DNA of 35,754 bases, taken from the NCBI GenBank assembly GCA_913057725.1, contig CAJXOS010000058.1, positions 1-35,754 of the forward strand, written 5' to 3'. Source of the DNA: an uncultured Lewinella sp. Its GTDB lineage: Bacteria; Bacteroidota; Bacteroidia; Chitinophagales; Saprospiraceae. Within the stretch, counting starts at the first letter, position 1. The number at the start of each line of letters is the position of its first letter. The notes under the pieces are model-generated. The model saw only the letters and a list, made by a program, of their open reading frames with translations, was not told where the DNA came from and searched no databases. Below are positions 1 through 8,031 of the stretch, piece by piece. The translations under genes were made by a program, and so were the position numbers.

Positions 1-522
1 TACGGTGCTAAGGTCATTCCCCCGAAAACGATCAAGCCGTTACAGAATAAGAATATTCCACTTTACGTGAAGTCTTTTGAAGATCCTCAAGGAAGTGGTA
101 CGGTGATTTCTGATGAGGTAGTGGATCATTACCCACCAATGGTTACGGTAGAGAAGGACCAGGCGCTGTGCACGATTTCGGCTCGCGACTTTTCTTTTGT
201 AGCGGAGCACCATATCAACCGGATGTTTAAGATCATCACTGAGCTGCGCCTTCAGGTCAATATGATGCAAAACACGGCTTTGAGCTTTAACGTGTGTTTC
301 AACGATATTGATGACAAAGTGGACCGTTTTGCAGAGGAGTTGGAGAAGGAGTTTAAGGTGGTTATCAATCGTGGTTTGGAAACAATCACTATTCGCCACT
401 ACGATGATTTGACCCTTCAAAGCTTAAAGCGTGGACGAATGGTCTTGGTAGAAGAAAGACTTCCGCAGACCCTTTTAATGGTCGCCCAACAGCTGCCGGT
501 AATTCGACGCAAAAACGAATAA
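1..522 (+). CDS. lysC: Aspartate kinase, C-terminal part (5' end outside window)
   Basis: Frame 1 is open from the first base to the TAA at 520-522, giving 173 residues of a protein that begins upstream. The opening stretch (YGAKVIPPKTIKPL) matches the end of the amino-acid kinase domain of aspartate kinases, and the rest has the layout of the tandem ACT regulatory domains (TVEKDQALCTISARDFSF onward). Aspartate kinase phosphorylates L-aspartate, the first step toward Lys, Thr and Met, and ACT domains usually bind the feedback inhibitor. The protein stops after the ACT region, so no homoserine dehydrogenase is fused and it is a monofunctional enzyme. The usual His of the GAKVxHPKT motif is Pro here. 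tilS starts 13 bases downstream, so the two are probably co-transcribed. Family is confident; the symbol is by analogy. Confidence 0.88.
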   Translation, partial: YGAKVIPPKTIKPLQNKNIPLYVKSFEDPQGSGTVISDEVVDHYPPMVTVEKDQALCTISARDFSFVAEHHINRMFKIITELRLQVNMMQNTALSFNVCFNDIDDKVDRFAEELEKEFKVVINRGLETITIRHYDDLTLQSLKRGRMVLVEERLPQTLLMVAQQLPVIRRKNE

Positions 523-535
523 AAATTTATCGCTA

Positions 536-1879
536 ATGCTTATCCAGCGCGTAGCCCACTTTATCGCTGAACAGCAGCTCTTCACCACTGAAGATAAGCT
601 GGTGTTGGCGGTTAGTGGTGGAATGGATAGCATGGTACTTTGGAAGGTGCTACAGGACCTTGGGTATCAGGTCTCAATTGCCCATTGTAACTTTAAGCTC
701 CGAGGCGTTGAATCGGATGAGGATGAAGCTTTTGTACGTGATCAAGCTATCATCTCTAATACGCTGTATCATATCCAGGATTTTCCAGTAAACAAGGAGG
801 ACGCTAAAGACTTAGGAATGTCAATTCAAGAATTGGCGCGTTCCTACCGCTACACCTTTTTTGATGACCTGCTGGAGCTGGAAGACTACGACTATGTGCT
901 GACTGCACATCATCTGGACGATCGTCTGGAGACTTTTCTTTTGAATTTTACGCGTGGAGCAGGTATCCAAGGTTTAGCTAGTTTACGCCCGAGTATTGAA
1001 CGTATCCGGCGCCCACTGTTAGGAGTTAATCGAGCTGAGATTCAAGCGTTCCAGCATAAGCATAATATTGCGTATCGTGAAGACAGTAGCAATGCTTCTG
1101 ATAAGTATCGGCGAAACAAATTTCGCCACGAAATCTTGCCGTTTCTTTATGAGTCCACCCCGGGCTTAGAAGCAATTGCAAGGCGCAACTTCAATCTATT
1201 AGAGCAGCAAGCGTATTTATTAGAAGAGACTATTTTCAAGTATCGCAAGGAGTTACTCCTGCCCAATCCAAGTGGTACATATATTCTCCTTTATCGGCGT
1301 ATAGCGGATCATCCAGCTCGACAGGCCATTATTACTGCTTTATTGAGCGATTTTGGGTTCACAGCGGAACATTCTCGGCAAGTTTTTGAGGCGGCAAATG
1401 GTGCTATTCTACGAAGCGATAACTACGAATTATTACTCAATGAGAAAGAGGCGGTCTTACGCGAATTAGATGATGAATTTCGCCCGAAACAGGTCCAGTA
1501 TTGGTCCTCTGATTCACCGAAGTTAGCGTTGTTAGATTCAGACGAAGTCTTTACCTATCGGCAGGCTGAACTTCCAAGTCCGATTCCGCAAGATCTTAAT
1601 CAAGCCTGGGTTGATGCGGCTGAACTTCAATGGCCGCTTACTATCCGGTATTGGGAAAGTGGTGATCGTTTTTGCCCATTGGGCATGAAAGGGCAGATGC
1701 AAAAGCTGCAGGACTTTTTCGTGAATAACAAGATTGATCGCTTTGACCGAATTAGTAAACCACTGTTGGTAAATGGGGATGGGCGAATTATTTGGATTGC
1801 CGGCATTCGCCTGGATGATCGTTTCAAGCTTAAATCATCAACCATCGAGGTTGTTTGCTTCCAGTTTTCCGGCAACTAA
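536..1879 (+). CDS. tilS: tRNA(Ile)-lysidine synthase TilS
   Basis: A 447-residue protein with the PP-loop ATP pyrophosphatase motif SGGMDS at residues 27-32, followed by HCNFKLRG and the AHHLDD segment typical of TilS. The C-terminal substrate-binding domain is also recognisable (GDRFCPLGMKGQMQKLQDFF, about residues 380-400). TilS attaches lysine to C34 of the minor tRNA-Ile with CAU anticodon, using ATP, so that it reads AUA and is charged with isoleucine. It is an essential cytoplasmic enzyme in most bacteria. Length is normal. The ATG at 536 lies 13 bases after the aspartate kinase stop, and it puts the PP-loop about 27 residues from the N terminus, which is usual. Confidence 0.95.
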   Translation: MLIQRVAHFIAEQQLFTTEDKLVLAVSGGMDSMVLWKVLQDLGYQVSIAHCNFKLRGVESDEDEAFVRDQAIISNTLYHIQDFPVNKEDAKDLGMSIQELARSYRYTFFDDLLELEDYDYVLTAHHLDDRLETFLLNFTRGAGIQGLASLRPSIERIRRPLLGVNRAEIQAFQHKHNIAYREDSSNASDKYRRNKFRHEILPFLYESTPGLEAIARRNFNLLEQQAYLLEETIFKYRKELLLPNPSGTYILLYRRIADHPARQAIITALLSDFGFTAEHSRQVFEAANGAILRSDNYELLLNEKEAVLRELDDEFRPKQVQYWSSDSPKLALLDSDEVFTYRQAELPSPIPQDLNQAWVDAAELQWPLTIRYWESGDRFCPLGMKGQMQKLQDFFVNNKIDRFDRISKPLLVNGDGRIIWIAGIRLDDRFKLKSSTIEVVCFQFSGN

Positions 1880-1916
1880 GCTCACACTTGTTTGTTGAAC
1901 CAGTAAACACCCAAAT

Positions 1917-2219
1917 ATGGACTGGCTAAAGCAGGTTGTCAATAATCAAGAAGAAAGTCGTTTTGAGATCAAAGTGGATCAAGAAGTAGCGTTCGCAGAG
2001 TACCGTGAACGCAAGGAGTACATCATTTATCCACATACTGTAGTGCCAGAGGCGATCGGCGGTCGTGGTATTGGTGAGGCACTGGCGACCTACGCTATGC
2101 AGTACGCGAGGGAGAATGACTTGAAAATAAAGCCCTATTGTCCATTCATTGCTCGCTTCATGAAAATCAAGTTGGAAGAATACGGTGATCTTCTGGCAGA
2201 GGGCTTCCGCTTGCCGTAG
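1917..2219 (+). CDS. Small GNAT-type N-acetyltransferase (YjdJ-like)
   Basis: A 100-residue protein. The core EYRERKEYIIYPHTVVPEAIGGRGIGEALATYAMQYARE fits the short YjdJ-type GNAT domain, where the GGRGIGEAL segment corresponds to the acetyl-CoA pyrophosphate-binding loop (Q/R-x-x-G-x-G/A) and is followed by KPYCPFIARFMK. These mini-GNATs carry only the acetyl-CoA core, and their substrates are mostly unknown. The gene starts 37 bases after tilS and precedes the PorP-like gene by 41 bases, so it may be part of the same transcript. Family is likely; the substrate cannot be told from sequence. Confidence 0.82.
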   Translation: MDWLKQVVNNQEESRFEIKVDQEVAFAEYRERKEYIIYPHTVVPEAIGGRGIGEALATYAMQYARENDLKIKPYCPFIARFMKIKLEEYGDLLAEGFRLP

Positions 2220-2260
2220 ATTTATTTTAATAAGTCTGGGAAAACTGCTACTTTTCCCTA

Positions 2261-3313
2261 ATGAAGCGGGCTCAGACTGTACACTCAATTCTTTCTGCTG
2301 GCGTATTCGCATTACGCACTTTTAGCACTGTTTTGGTGCTTGTTCTGCCCCTTATCCTAAGTGCGCAAGATCCACACTTTTCGCAGTCTCCAATGGCTCC
2401 ATTGCAGCTCAATCCTGCGCTTACGGCTTCTTCCGAGTGGGATATCCGTATGGGAGGCCAGTGGAAGGAACAGTGGTCGAGCGTGCCGGTAAGCTATCGC
2501 ACCTTTAGTGCATTCTTTGATCAAAAGCTGCACCAGTTAAAGTTGCCAACAGGGAAACTTGGTGTCGGAGGGGTATTCCTCTACGACCAGGCAGGAGACA
2601 GCAAGTTGTCTTGGACGCAAGTAGGACTGAGGGTCAGCTATGATCTTCCATTGCAGGATGGCTTCAATTTACGCGCGGGGCTCGGCTTCGATTTTGGCCA
2701 GCGTGCCTTCTTGCCGGAGCAACTTGCCTTTGGTGATCAATACAATGGAGAACTGTTTGATCCGGGGCAAACGACGGCAGAGCGCTTTGCTCGACAAGCA
2801 AGCGGTTTAGCATCATTAAGTACCGGTGTCGCGTTGACTTATCGAAACCCCAGGGATAGAACCTTCATCCAAGGGGGTGTTGCCGCTTCCCACCTCAATA
2901 GCCCGAGCGTAAGCTTTTTTCAAGCTGGCGATGTAAATATCCCTATCTGGGCGCGTTTCCATGCAAATGGAGTAGTAGAGGTCAATGATGATTGGGACGC
3001 TACTGCAGTAACGCATTTTTACCGACAAGGTAGCTATCAAGAAATTCTATTAGGAATTGGCGGGCGTTATCACTTAGATTACCAAGATGAAGATCTACAA
3101 GTAGGAGCAGGTATCAGCTATCGATATGGTGATGCACTGATCCCCCAGATAGAGATTCTGTATACGCAATGGCGATTCGGGCTGAGCTATGATATCAATA
3201 CCTCCGCTTTTCAAACGGCCACCAATGGGCGTGGAGGATTAGAGTTAGCTCTGCATTATTATATTCTTCAGGCTCGACCTCCAGAGGAGTTTAAATCCTG
3301 TCCGATCTTTTGA
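2261..3313 (+). CDS. PorP/SprF family type IX secretion system membrane protein
   Basis: A 350-residue protein with an N-terminal signal sequence (hydrophobic STVLVLVLPLILSAQ near residues 22-36), then DPHFSQSPMAPLQLNPAL, the characteristic start of mature PorP/SprF proteins. The remainder alternates short amphipathic strands with aromatic residues, as in an outer-membrane beta barrel. PorP is part of the type IX secretion machinery. SprF-like paralogues help secrete or anchor partner proteins such as SprB. It is followed immediately by a TPR/PD40/OmpA gene, the usual partner, with start and stop nearly touching. Many such pairs occur per genome, so this may be a paralogue rather than the core PorP. 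Confidence 0.88.
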   Translation: MKRAQTVHSILSAGVFALRTFSTVLVLVLPLILSAQDPHFSQSPMAPLQLNPALTASSEWDIRMGGQWKEQWSSVPVSYRTFSAFFDQKLHQLKLPTGKLGVGGVFLYDQAGDSKLSWTQVGLRVSYDLPLQDGFNLRAGLGFDFGQRAFLPEQLAFGDQYNGELFDPGQTTAERFARQASGLASLSTGVALTYRNPRDRTFIQGGVAASHLNSPSVSFFQAGDVNIPIWARFHANGVVEVNDDWDATAVTHFYRQGSYQEILLGIGGRYHLDYQDEDLQVGAGISYRYGDALIPQIEILYTQWRFGLSYDINTSAFQTATNGRGGLELALHYYILQARPPEEFKSCPIF

Positions 3314-3333
3314 TTACTCTAGAAGAGGAATAC

Positions 3334-5322
3334 ATGCATTACAAGTCAATCCGTATGTCGTGTCCTTCAAATTGTCGTTTTCTTGCATTCCTTATTGGGC
3401 TGCTACTGTTTCCGATGCTGCTCAGCGCACAACGACCAGCCGCGCTGGTTCGCAAGGGCGATCAAGCCATGTTACAGGCGGATTACTACACAGCATTGCA
3501 CTACTTTCGGCAAGCATTTGAAAACAAAGAGGCTCCTGATATTGAGTATCGTTTAGCTCAAGCGGCCTATGGTTTTCAAGCATTCGAACTAGCCGAGACG
3601 CACTACGGTAATCTGAGCCGCTCCACTGCGATTCAACAATACGCAACAGCTTGGCTGGGGCTGGGAAAAAGTTTGTTGGCCCAGGGTAAATACGAGGAAG
3701 CCGCTAATGCCTTCCATGCTTTTCTAGCAACAGAACGGGGTAGTAAGCAACAAGTAGCTGAAACACGTGAGCTTTTGGCTAGTTGTACTTGGGCCTTGAC
3801 GCAAGCGACCGAGGAGGAATGGTCTCTCACTCGTTTACCACGTCGGATCAACTCACCGTATGGTGAGTTTGGTGCTTGGAAGTCTGGAGATACCTTGTTC
3901 TATACTTCTTATCGCTACGAGAAAGAGGATGATAAATACGAGCCACCTCGGAAGATAAGTAAGGTAATGATTAGCAGGGATGAACGTCGAGGTAGGGTTC
4001 TTGGTAGAGGGTTTAATGAAGACACGGTTCATACTGCACATATAGCGCTAAACATAGATAAAAGTCTGCTATTTTTTAACCGCTGCCAATTTACAGAAGG
4101 GGCCAAAATCCGCTGTGAGATGTGCGTGCGCAAGAAGGATCGCCGTGGACGTTGGGAGCGCCGCTATACTACCTTGCCAGCGCCGATCAATGTACCTGGA
4201 TATACAACTACGCAGCCTGCTATATTGTGGGATAGCATCGCTCAACGAGAATACCTTGTATTTGTAAGTGATCGGCAAGGAGGAAGTGGTGGTTTTGATC
4301 TATGGCAAGTGCCTATCCCTGAAAAACTCAAGGGCTGGCAACGCCCAGAACCAATAGCAGCCTTAAATACTACCGCTGATGAAATCAGCCCTATGTTTCA
4401 TAACGAAGGACATAGCTTGTACTTCAGTACGAATCGTCTGCCGGGCTTTGGTGGATATGATTTAGTGCGTGTTCCTTACCAAGGGGAAATGGAGTGGGGG
4501 AGTATCACCAATTTGGGGTCGGCCCTGAATTCCAGCTATGATGATACCTATCCTTTTGTGAAAACGGCCGAACAGCTATACTTCAGTAGTAATCGCCCCG
4601 GAGGACGCTATCTGGATCCAGACAGCAAAAACTGTTGCCCGGATATTTTTAAAGCAAATTACATTCCACCACCGCCTCCGGTAGAGGATACTACTGCTAT
4701 CATTGCAGATGTTCCGCCAATCACACCAGAGGTGACGGAGCCTCCCAAGCCGGTTCTACGAACCTTGGAAGACTTCCTGCCCCTGACGCTCTTTTATGAC
4801 AATGACCATCCTAATCCGCGGACGAGAAGGAGCTCAACTACGCTGAGTTATGAGGAGACCTATTTCAGCTACCTGCGCCGGGAGGATGAGTATTATGAGG
4901 AGTATGCTGAAAACCAGGACGAGCAAGATGCGCTGGCCGCCTTCTTCGAAGATGAGGTAGTGGAAGGGTTTGAACGATTGGAGCTGTTTAGCACCATTCT
5001 ACTCGAGCAGTTAGAAGCAGATCAGACGGTGGAAATCTTCCTGAAGGGTTATACCAGTCCTCGTGCTCAAGGGGACTATAACTTACTGCTAGGTAAACGT
5101 CGAGTGAGTGCCGTTCGGAACCACTTCCAATCCTGGAGAGATGGTATACTGGTGCGTTATATCGACGAAGGTCAATTAATCATTTCGGAGGTGAGCTTTG
5201 GAGAAACGAAAGCTGCCGCCTCTGCTCAGGATGAAAGGGCGGGTGAGCGTCTATCCATTTACAGTCCAGAGGCTGCGCGAGAACGGAGAGTTGAGATTGT
5301 TGAGATTAAACGGGGGGAATAG
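3334..5322 (+). CDS. TPR / PD40 beta-propeller / OmpA-family protein (PorE-like)
   Basis: From the ATG at 3334 this is a 662-residue exported protein; a TTG at 3310 would add eight residues. I prefer 3334 because a purine-rich GAAGAGGAA lies just upstream and the following stretch (CRFLAFLIGLLLFPMLLSAQ) is a normal signal peptide. Next come TPR-like helices (about residues 30-140), PD40/WD40-like propeller repeats with YFSTNRLPGFGGYDL and YFSSNRPGG signatures (about 155-430), a proline-rich linker (PPPPPVEDTT), and an OmpA-like C-terminal domain (about 545-660) with the TSPRAQGDYNLLLGKRRVSAV segment that contacts peptidoglycan. This order resembles PorE, which links the type IX machinery to peptidoglycan, but I see no carboxypeptidase-regulatory domain and no lipobox. 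It is probably co-translated with the preceding PorP-like gene. Confidence 0.86.
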   Translation: MHYKSIRMSCPSNCRFLAFLIGLLLFPMLLSAQRPAALVRKGDQAMLQADYYTALHYFRQAFENKEAPDIEYRLAQAAYGFQAFELAETHYGNLSRSTAIQQYATAWLGLGKSLLAQGKYEEAANAFHAFLATERGSKQQVAETRELLASCTWALTQATEEEWSLTRLPRRINSPYGEFGAWKSGDTLFYTSYRYEKEDDKYEPPRKISKVMISRDERRGRVLGRGFNEDTVHTAHIALNIDKSLLFFNRCQFTEGAKIRCEMCVRKKDRRGRWERRYTTLPAPINVPGYTTTQPAILWDSIAQREYLVFVSDRQGGSGGFDLWQVPIPEKLKGWQRPEPIAALNTTADEISPMFHNEGHSLYFSTNRLPGFGGYDLVRVPYQGEMEWGSITNLGSALNSSYDDTYPFVKTAEQLYFSSNRPGGRYLDPDSKNCCPDIFKANYIPPPPPVEDTTAIIADVPPITPEVTEPPKPVLRTLEDFLPLTLFYDNDHPNPRTRRSSTTLSYEETYFSYLRREDEYYEEYAENQDEQDALAAFFEDEVVEGFERLELFSTILLEQLEADQTVEIFLKGYTSPRAQGDYNLLLGKRRVSAVRNHFQSWRDGILVRYIDEGQLIISEVSFGETKAAASAQDERAGERLSIYSPEAARERRVEIVEIKRGE

Positions 5323-5431
5323 ATCAATACCATGTGCTCTGCTTGGATGATTTAAAACTTTATGTGTCTATTATGGCTGCCTTCTCAAACTAGATGTTAT
5401 TTTTACGCCTAAACAGACTCACTGAATTAGT

Positions 5432-6340
5432 ATGGCAAAATTCCGGCGTAATCACGCAGATCAGAGCAAACAGAGTGGAGGTATGATTGCCAAAGTAGGC
5501 ATCTTTGGTGCGATCATTGGAGGACTCTATTTTCTATTCAATTTTTTCTCAGGAGGAGAGGGGCCAACTATTGATTGGGACCAGGATGAACCAAGCGTTT
5601 ATGCGGGTGAGTCACATTTCTTGCCGGCCGATATTCGGGGTTCACAAGTATATCACTATAAAAGATATGCCCTTAGTTACAATGAAGATTATGAGCAAGT
5701 CAATTGGGTTGCCTACATTCTGACTCGTGAAGAACTTCAACAACCTTGGGCCGAACGCCAAGATAACTTCCGACCTGACCCTGCTATTCGAACCGGGAGT
5801 GCTACTCCTAGCGATTATCGCGGATCGGGCTATGACCGCGGGCACATGGTGCCTGCTGCCGATATGGCTTTTGATGCCAGTGCGATGGATGAAACCTTCC
5901 TGATGAGTAACATCAGCCCGCAAGCTCGCAATTTTAACCAGGGTATCTGGCGAGAACTAGAAGAACTTACGCGAGATTGGGCCAAGAAGTTTGGTCGTCT
6001 ATATGTAGTCTCAGGACCAGTGCTTAGCGAAGAACCGAAGGGATATATTGGTAGAGATAATGAGGTCGCAGTACCTACCGCCTACTATAAAGTTCTGCTG
6101 GATTTGGACGATCCTGAGCAAAAAGGAATTGCCTTCCTGCTGAACAATGAGGTCAATTACGAACCACTGTACAAGTTTGCTACTTCCATCGATGAGGTAG
6201 AAGCATTGACTGGAATCGATTTCTTTGCCGACTTTATGCCGGGAGATTTAGAAGATGAACTAGAGTCAACTTACAATAAAGACTTATGGCCATTCAGTAA
6301 GCGTAAGTATGATTTACGGGTGGAGAAATGGAACCAGTAA
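5432..6340 (+). CDS. DNA/RNA non-specific endonuclease (NUC1 family), membrane-anchored
   Basis: A 302-residue protein with an N-terminal hydrophobic helix (IAKVGIFGAIIGGLYFLFNFF, about residues 19-39) followed by a beta-beta-alpha-metal nuclease domain. The catalytic motif DRGHM is at residues 135-139 (general base His138), and SNISPQARNFNQGIW at 159-173 supplies the metal-binding Asn (N169). Such enzymes cleave DNA and RNA without sequence preference, using Mg2+. The N terminus begins with a charged stretch and has no obvious signal-peptidase site, so the protein is probably a single-pass inner-membrane protein with the nuclease outside the cytoplasm. It may serve nutrient scavenging or degradation of incoming DNA. 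The HerA-like ATPase gene follows after 100 bases. Confidence 0.9.
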   Translation: MAKFRRNHADQSKQSGGMIAKVGIFGAIIGGLYFLFNFFSGGEGPTIDWDQDEPSVYAGESHFLPADIRGSQVYHYKRYALSYNEDYEQVNWVAYILTREELQQPWAERQDNFRPDPAIRTGSATPSDYRGSGYDRGHMVPAADMAFDASAMDETFLMSNISPQARNFNQGIWRELEELTRDWAKKFGRLYVVSGPVLSEEPKGYIGRDNEVAVPTAYYKVLLDLDDPEQKGIAFLLNNEVNYEPLYKFATSIDEVEALTGIDFFADFMPGDLEDELESTYNKDLWPFSKRKYDLRVEKWNQ

Positions 6341-6440
6341 AAAGACGTTTTTCGGTAAAAATTCACTAGCTAGTTCGTTACCTTAGCGAACGACTACAGT
6401 CAGAAGCTTGTACGTACTTCTAGCTTAAGAAAAAGATATC

Positions 6441-7985
6441 ATGCGAGAGCAGTTTATAGAGACCATTGAACAAGGTTATCAATTTAAGGGCCCGAGTTTT
6501 GTACTGGGGGGCGCAATGCTGGATAAAGAGACCCAGACGAATACCCTAGTGCAGCTACCACTTGCCACTTTAAATCGACACGGATTGATCGCAGGTGCTA
6601 CGGGATCTGGTAAGACTAAGACGCTGCAAATTATTGCAGAGCAGTTGTCACAGCAAGGTGTGCCAAGCCTTTTGATGGATATCAAGGGAGACCTTAGCGG
6701 CATTGCACAGCCTTCACCGGGCCACCGAAAGATAGATGAGCGACACGAGGCTATTGGTATCCCATTCGAGGCCGCTGGCAGCCCAGTTGAGTTTCTTTCT
6801 ATTTCTGAAGAAAAGGGAGCTCGCTTACGTGCCACCGTTTCAGAATTCGGTCCGGTATTGTTCTCCAAGATTTTGGCGCTGAATGATACACAGTCCGGGA
6901 TTGTTGCTGTCGTATTTAAATACGCAGATGATAATGACCTTCCACTTTTGGATTTAATGGACTTCAAGAAGACCTTGCAGTACATGACCAATGAAGGCAA
7001 GGCTGAGGTGCAAGAGATCTATGGTCGCATCTCTAGTGCAAGCGTTGGCTCCATTATGCGAAAGATCGTTGAATTGGAGCAGCAAGGTGCTGATATCTTT
7101 TTTGGGGAGCGTTCATTTGAAGTGGATGATCTATGTCGTACCGATGAGCTTGGTCGCGGAATTGTTTCTGTGATTCGACTTACGGATATTCAGGATCGTC
7201 CGAAGCTCTTTTCGACTTTCATGCTTCAAATCCTGGCGGAGATTTATTCTACGTTCCCGGAAGCGGGTGATGATGATAAACCAAAGTTGGTGATGTTCAT
7301 CGATGAGGCCCACCTGGTATTTGATCAGGCATCTGATGCATTGATGGATCAGCTGGAGGCTATCGTCAAGCTTATTCGTTCAAAGGGAGTTGGATTGTTC
7401 TTTGTAACCCAGAATCCTGCAGATATTCCAGATAGCGTTTTGGGACAATTAGGTCTAAAGGTGCAGCATGCATTGCGTGCGTTTACGGCGAAAGACCGTA
7501 AGGCCATTAAGCTAGCTGCTCAAAACTATCCACTCACGGATTACTATGACGTTGATCAATTGTTGACGGAACTTGGTATTGGGGAGGCACTAGTGACAGC
7601 CTTGAATGAAAAAGGTATTCCTACTCCTTTGGTGCACACCATGCTGAGAGCGCCCGTGTCGAGAATGGATGTTCTGACAGCAGGAGAAATCAATGATGTG
7701 GTGAATCACTCACCGCTGGTTAAGAAATACAACCAGGAAATTGATCGGGATAGTGCACATGAGATTCTGGCAGAAAAGATCGAAGCTGCTCATGAGGAGG
7801 ACCGCCAGGAAGAGTTGAAGGCTCAACGCGAGAAAGCGCGTAAGTCGACTTCTTCTCGCCGTAGGAAAGAAAAGTCAACACTTGAAAAAGTGATGAACAA
7901 TACAACGACTCGTCAGATTGGACGGACACTAGCTCGAGAATTAGCTAGAGGCCTGCTCGGAATCTTAGGCGGACGTCGCCGATAA
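6441..7985 (+). CDS. HerA-like ATPase, DUF853 family
   Basis: A 514-residue P-loop ATPase. Walker A is GATGSGKT (residues 52-59); Walker B is KLVMFIDEAHLVF near residue 287; FFVTQNPADIPDSVLGQLG carries the sensor region. The N-terminal FKGPSFVLGGAMLDKETQTNTLVQLPLATLNRHGLIAG is typical of DUF853 (YjgR-type) members of the HerA/FtsK superfamily. The C terminus is a basic, charged tail (EDRQEELKAQREKARK to the end). True HerA is a hexameric DNA translocase, but the role of DUF853 proteins is not established. No NurA, SIR2 or other canonical HerA partner is nearby; the upstream gene encodes a NUC1 nuclease in the same direction. The gene ends at a strong hairpin terminator. Confidence 0.9.
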   Translation: MREQFIETIEQGYQFKGPSFVLGGAMLDKETQTNTLVQLPLATLNRHGLIAGATGSGKTKTLQIIAEQLSQQGVPSLLMDIKGDLSGIAQPSPGHRKIDERHEAIGIPFEAAGSPVEFLSISEEKGARLRATVSEFGPVLFSKILALNDTQSGIVAVVFKYADDNDLPLLDLMDFKKTLQYMTNEGKAEVQEIYGRISSASVGSIMRKIVELEQQGADIFFGERSFEVDDLCRTDELGRGIVSVIRLTDIQDRPKLFSTFMLQILAEIYSTFPEAGDDDKPKLVMFIDEAHLVFDQASDALMDQLEAIVKLIRSKGVGLFFVTQNPADIPDSVLGQLGLKVQHALRAFTAKDRKAIKLAAQNYPLTDYYDVDQLLTELGIGEALVTALNEKGIPTPLVHTMLRAPVSRMDVLTAGEINDVVNHSPLVKKYNQEIDRDSAHEILAEKIEAAHEEDRQEELKAQREKARKSTSSRRRKEKSTLEKVMNNTTTRQIGRTLARELARGLLGILGGRRR

Positions 7986-8023
7986 AAAAATGGCTGCAAG
8001 CTTAGAAACTTGCAGCCATTTTT
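7986..8023. terminator. Bidirectional hairpin terminator
   Basis: A perfect 15-bp inverted repeat (AAAAATGGCTGCAAG at 7986-8000 and its complement at 8009-8023) with an 8-base loop gives a stem flanked by A and T runs. It can end transcription of the HerA-like gene (+) and of the convergent peptidase gene (-), whose stop lies at 8032. Confidence 0.88.
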
Positions 8024-8031
8024 CTTTTGTA

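Noticed and set aside
1627..1875. Minus-strand frame inside tilS, and similar frames opposite other genes (for example 6479-7000, 8842-9117, 15788-16168)
   Set aside because: They lie wholly within strongly supported genes, lack recognisable domains, and have composition expected from the complement.
5432..7985. A HerA-based defence island
   Set aside because: The ATPase is of the widespread DUF853 type, without SIR2, NurA or DUF4297 partners, and the flanks are housekeeping genes. Kept only as a low-interest adjacency.
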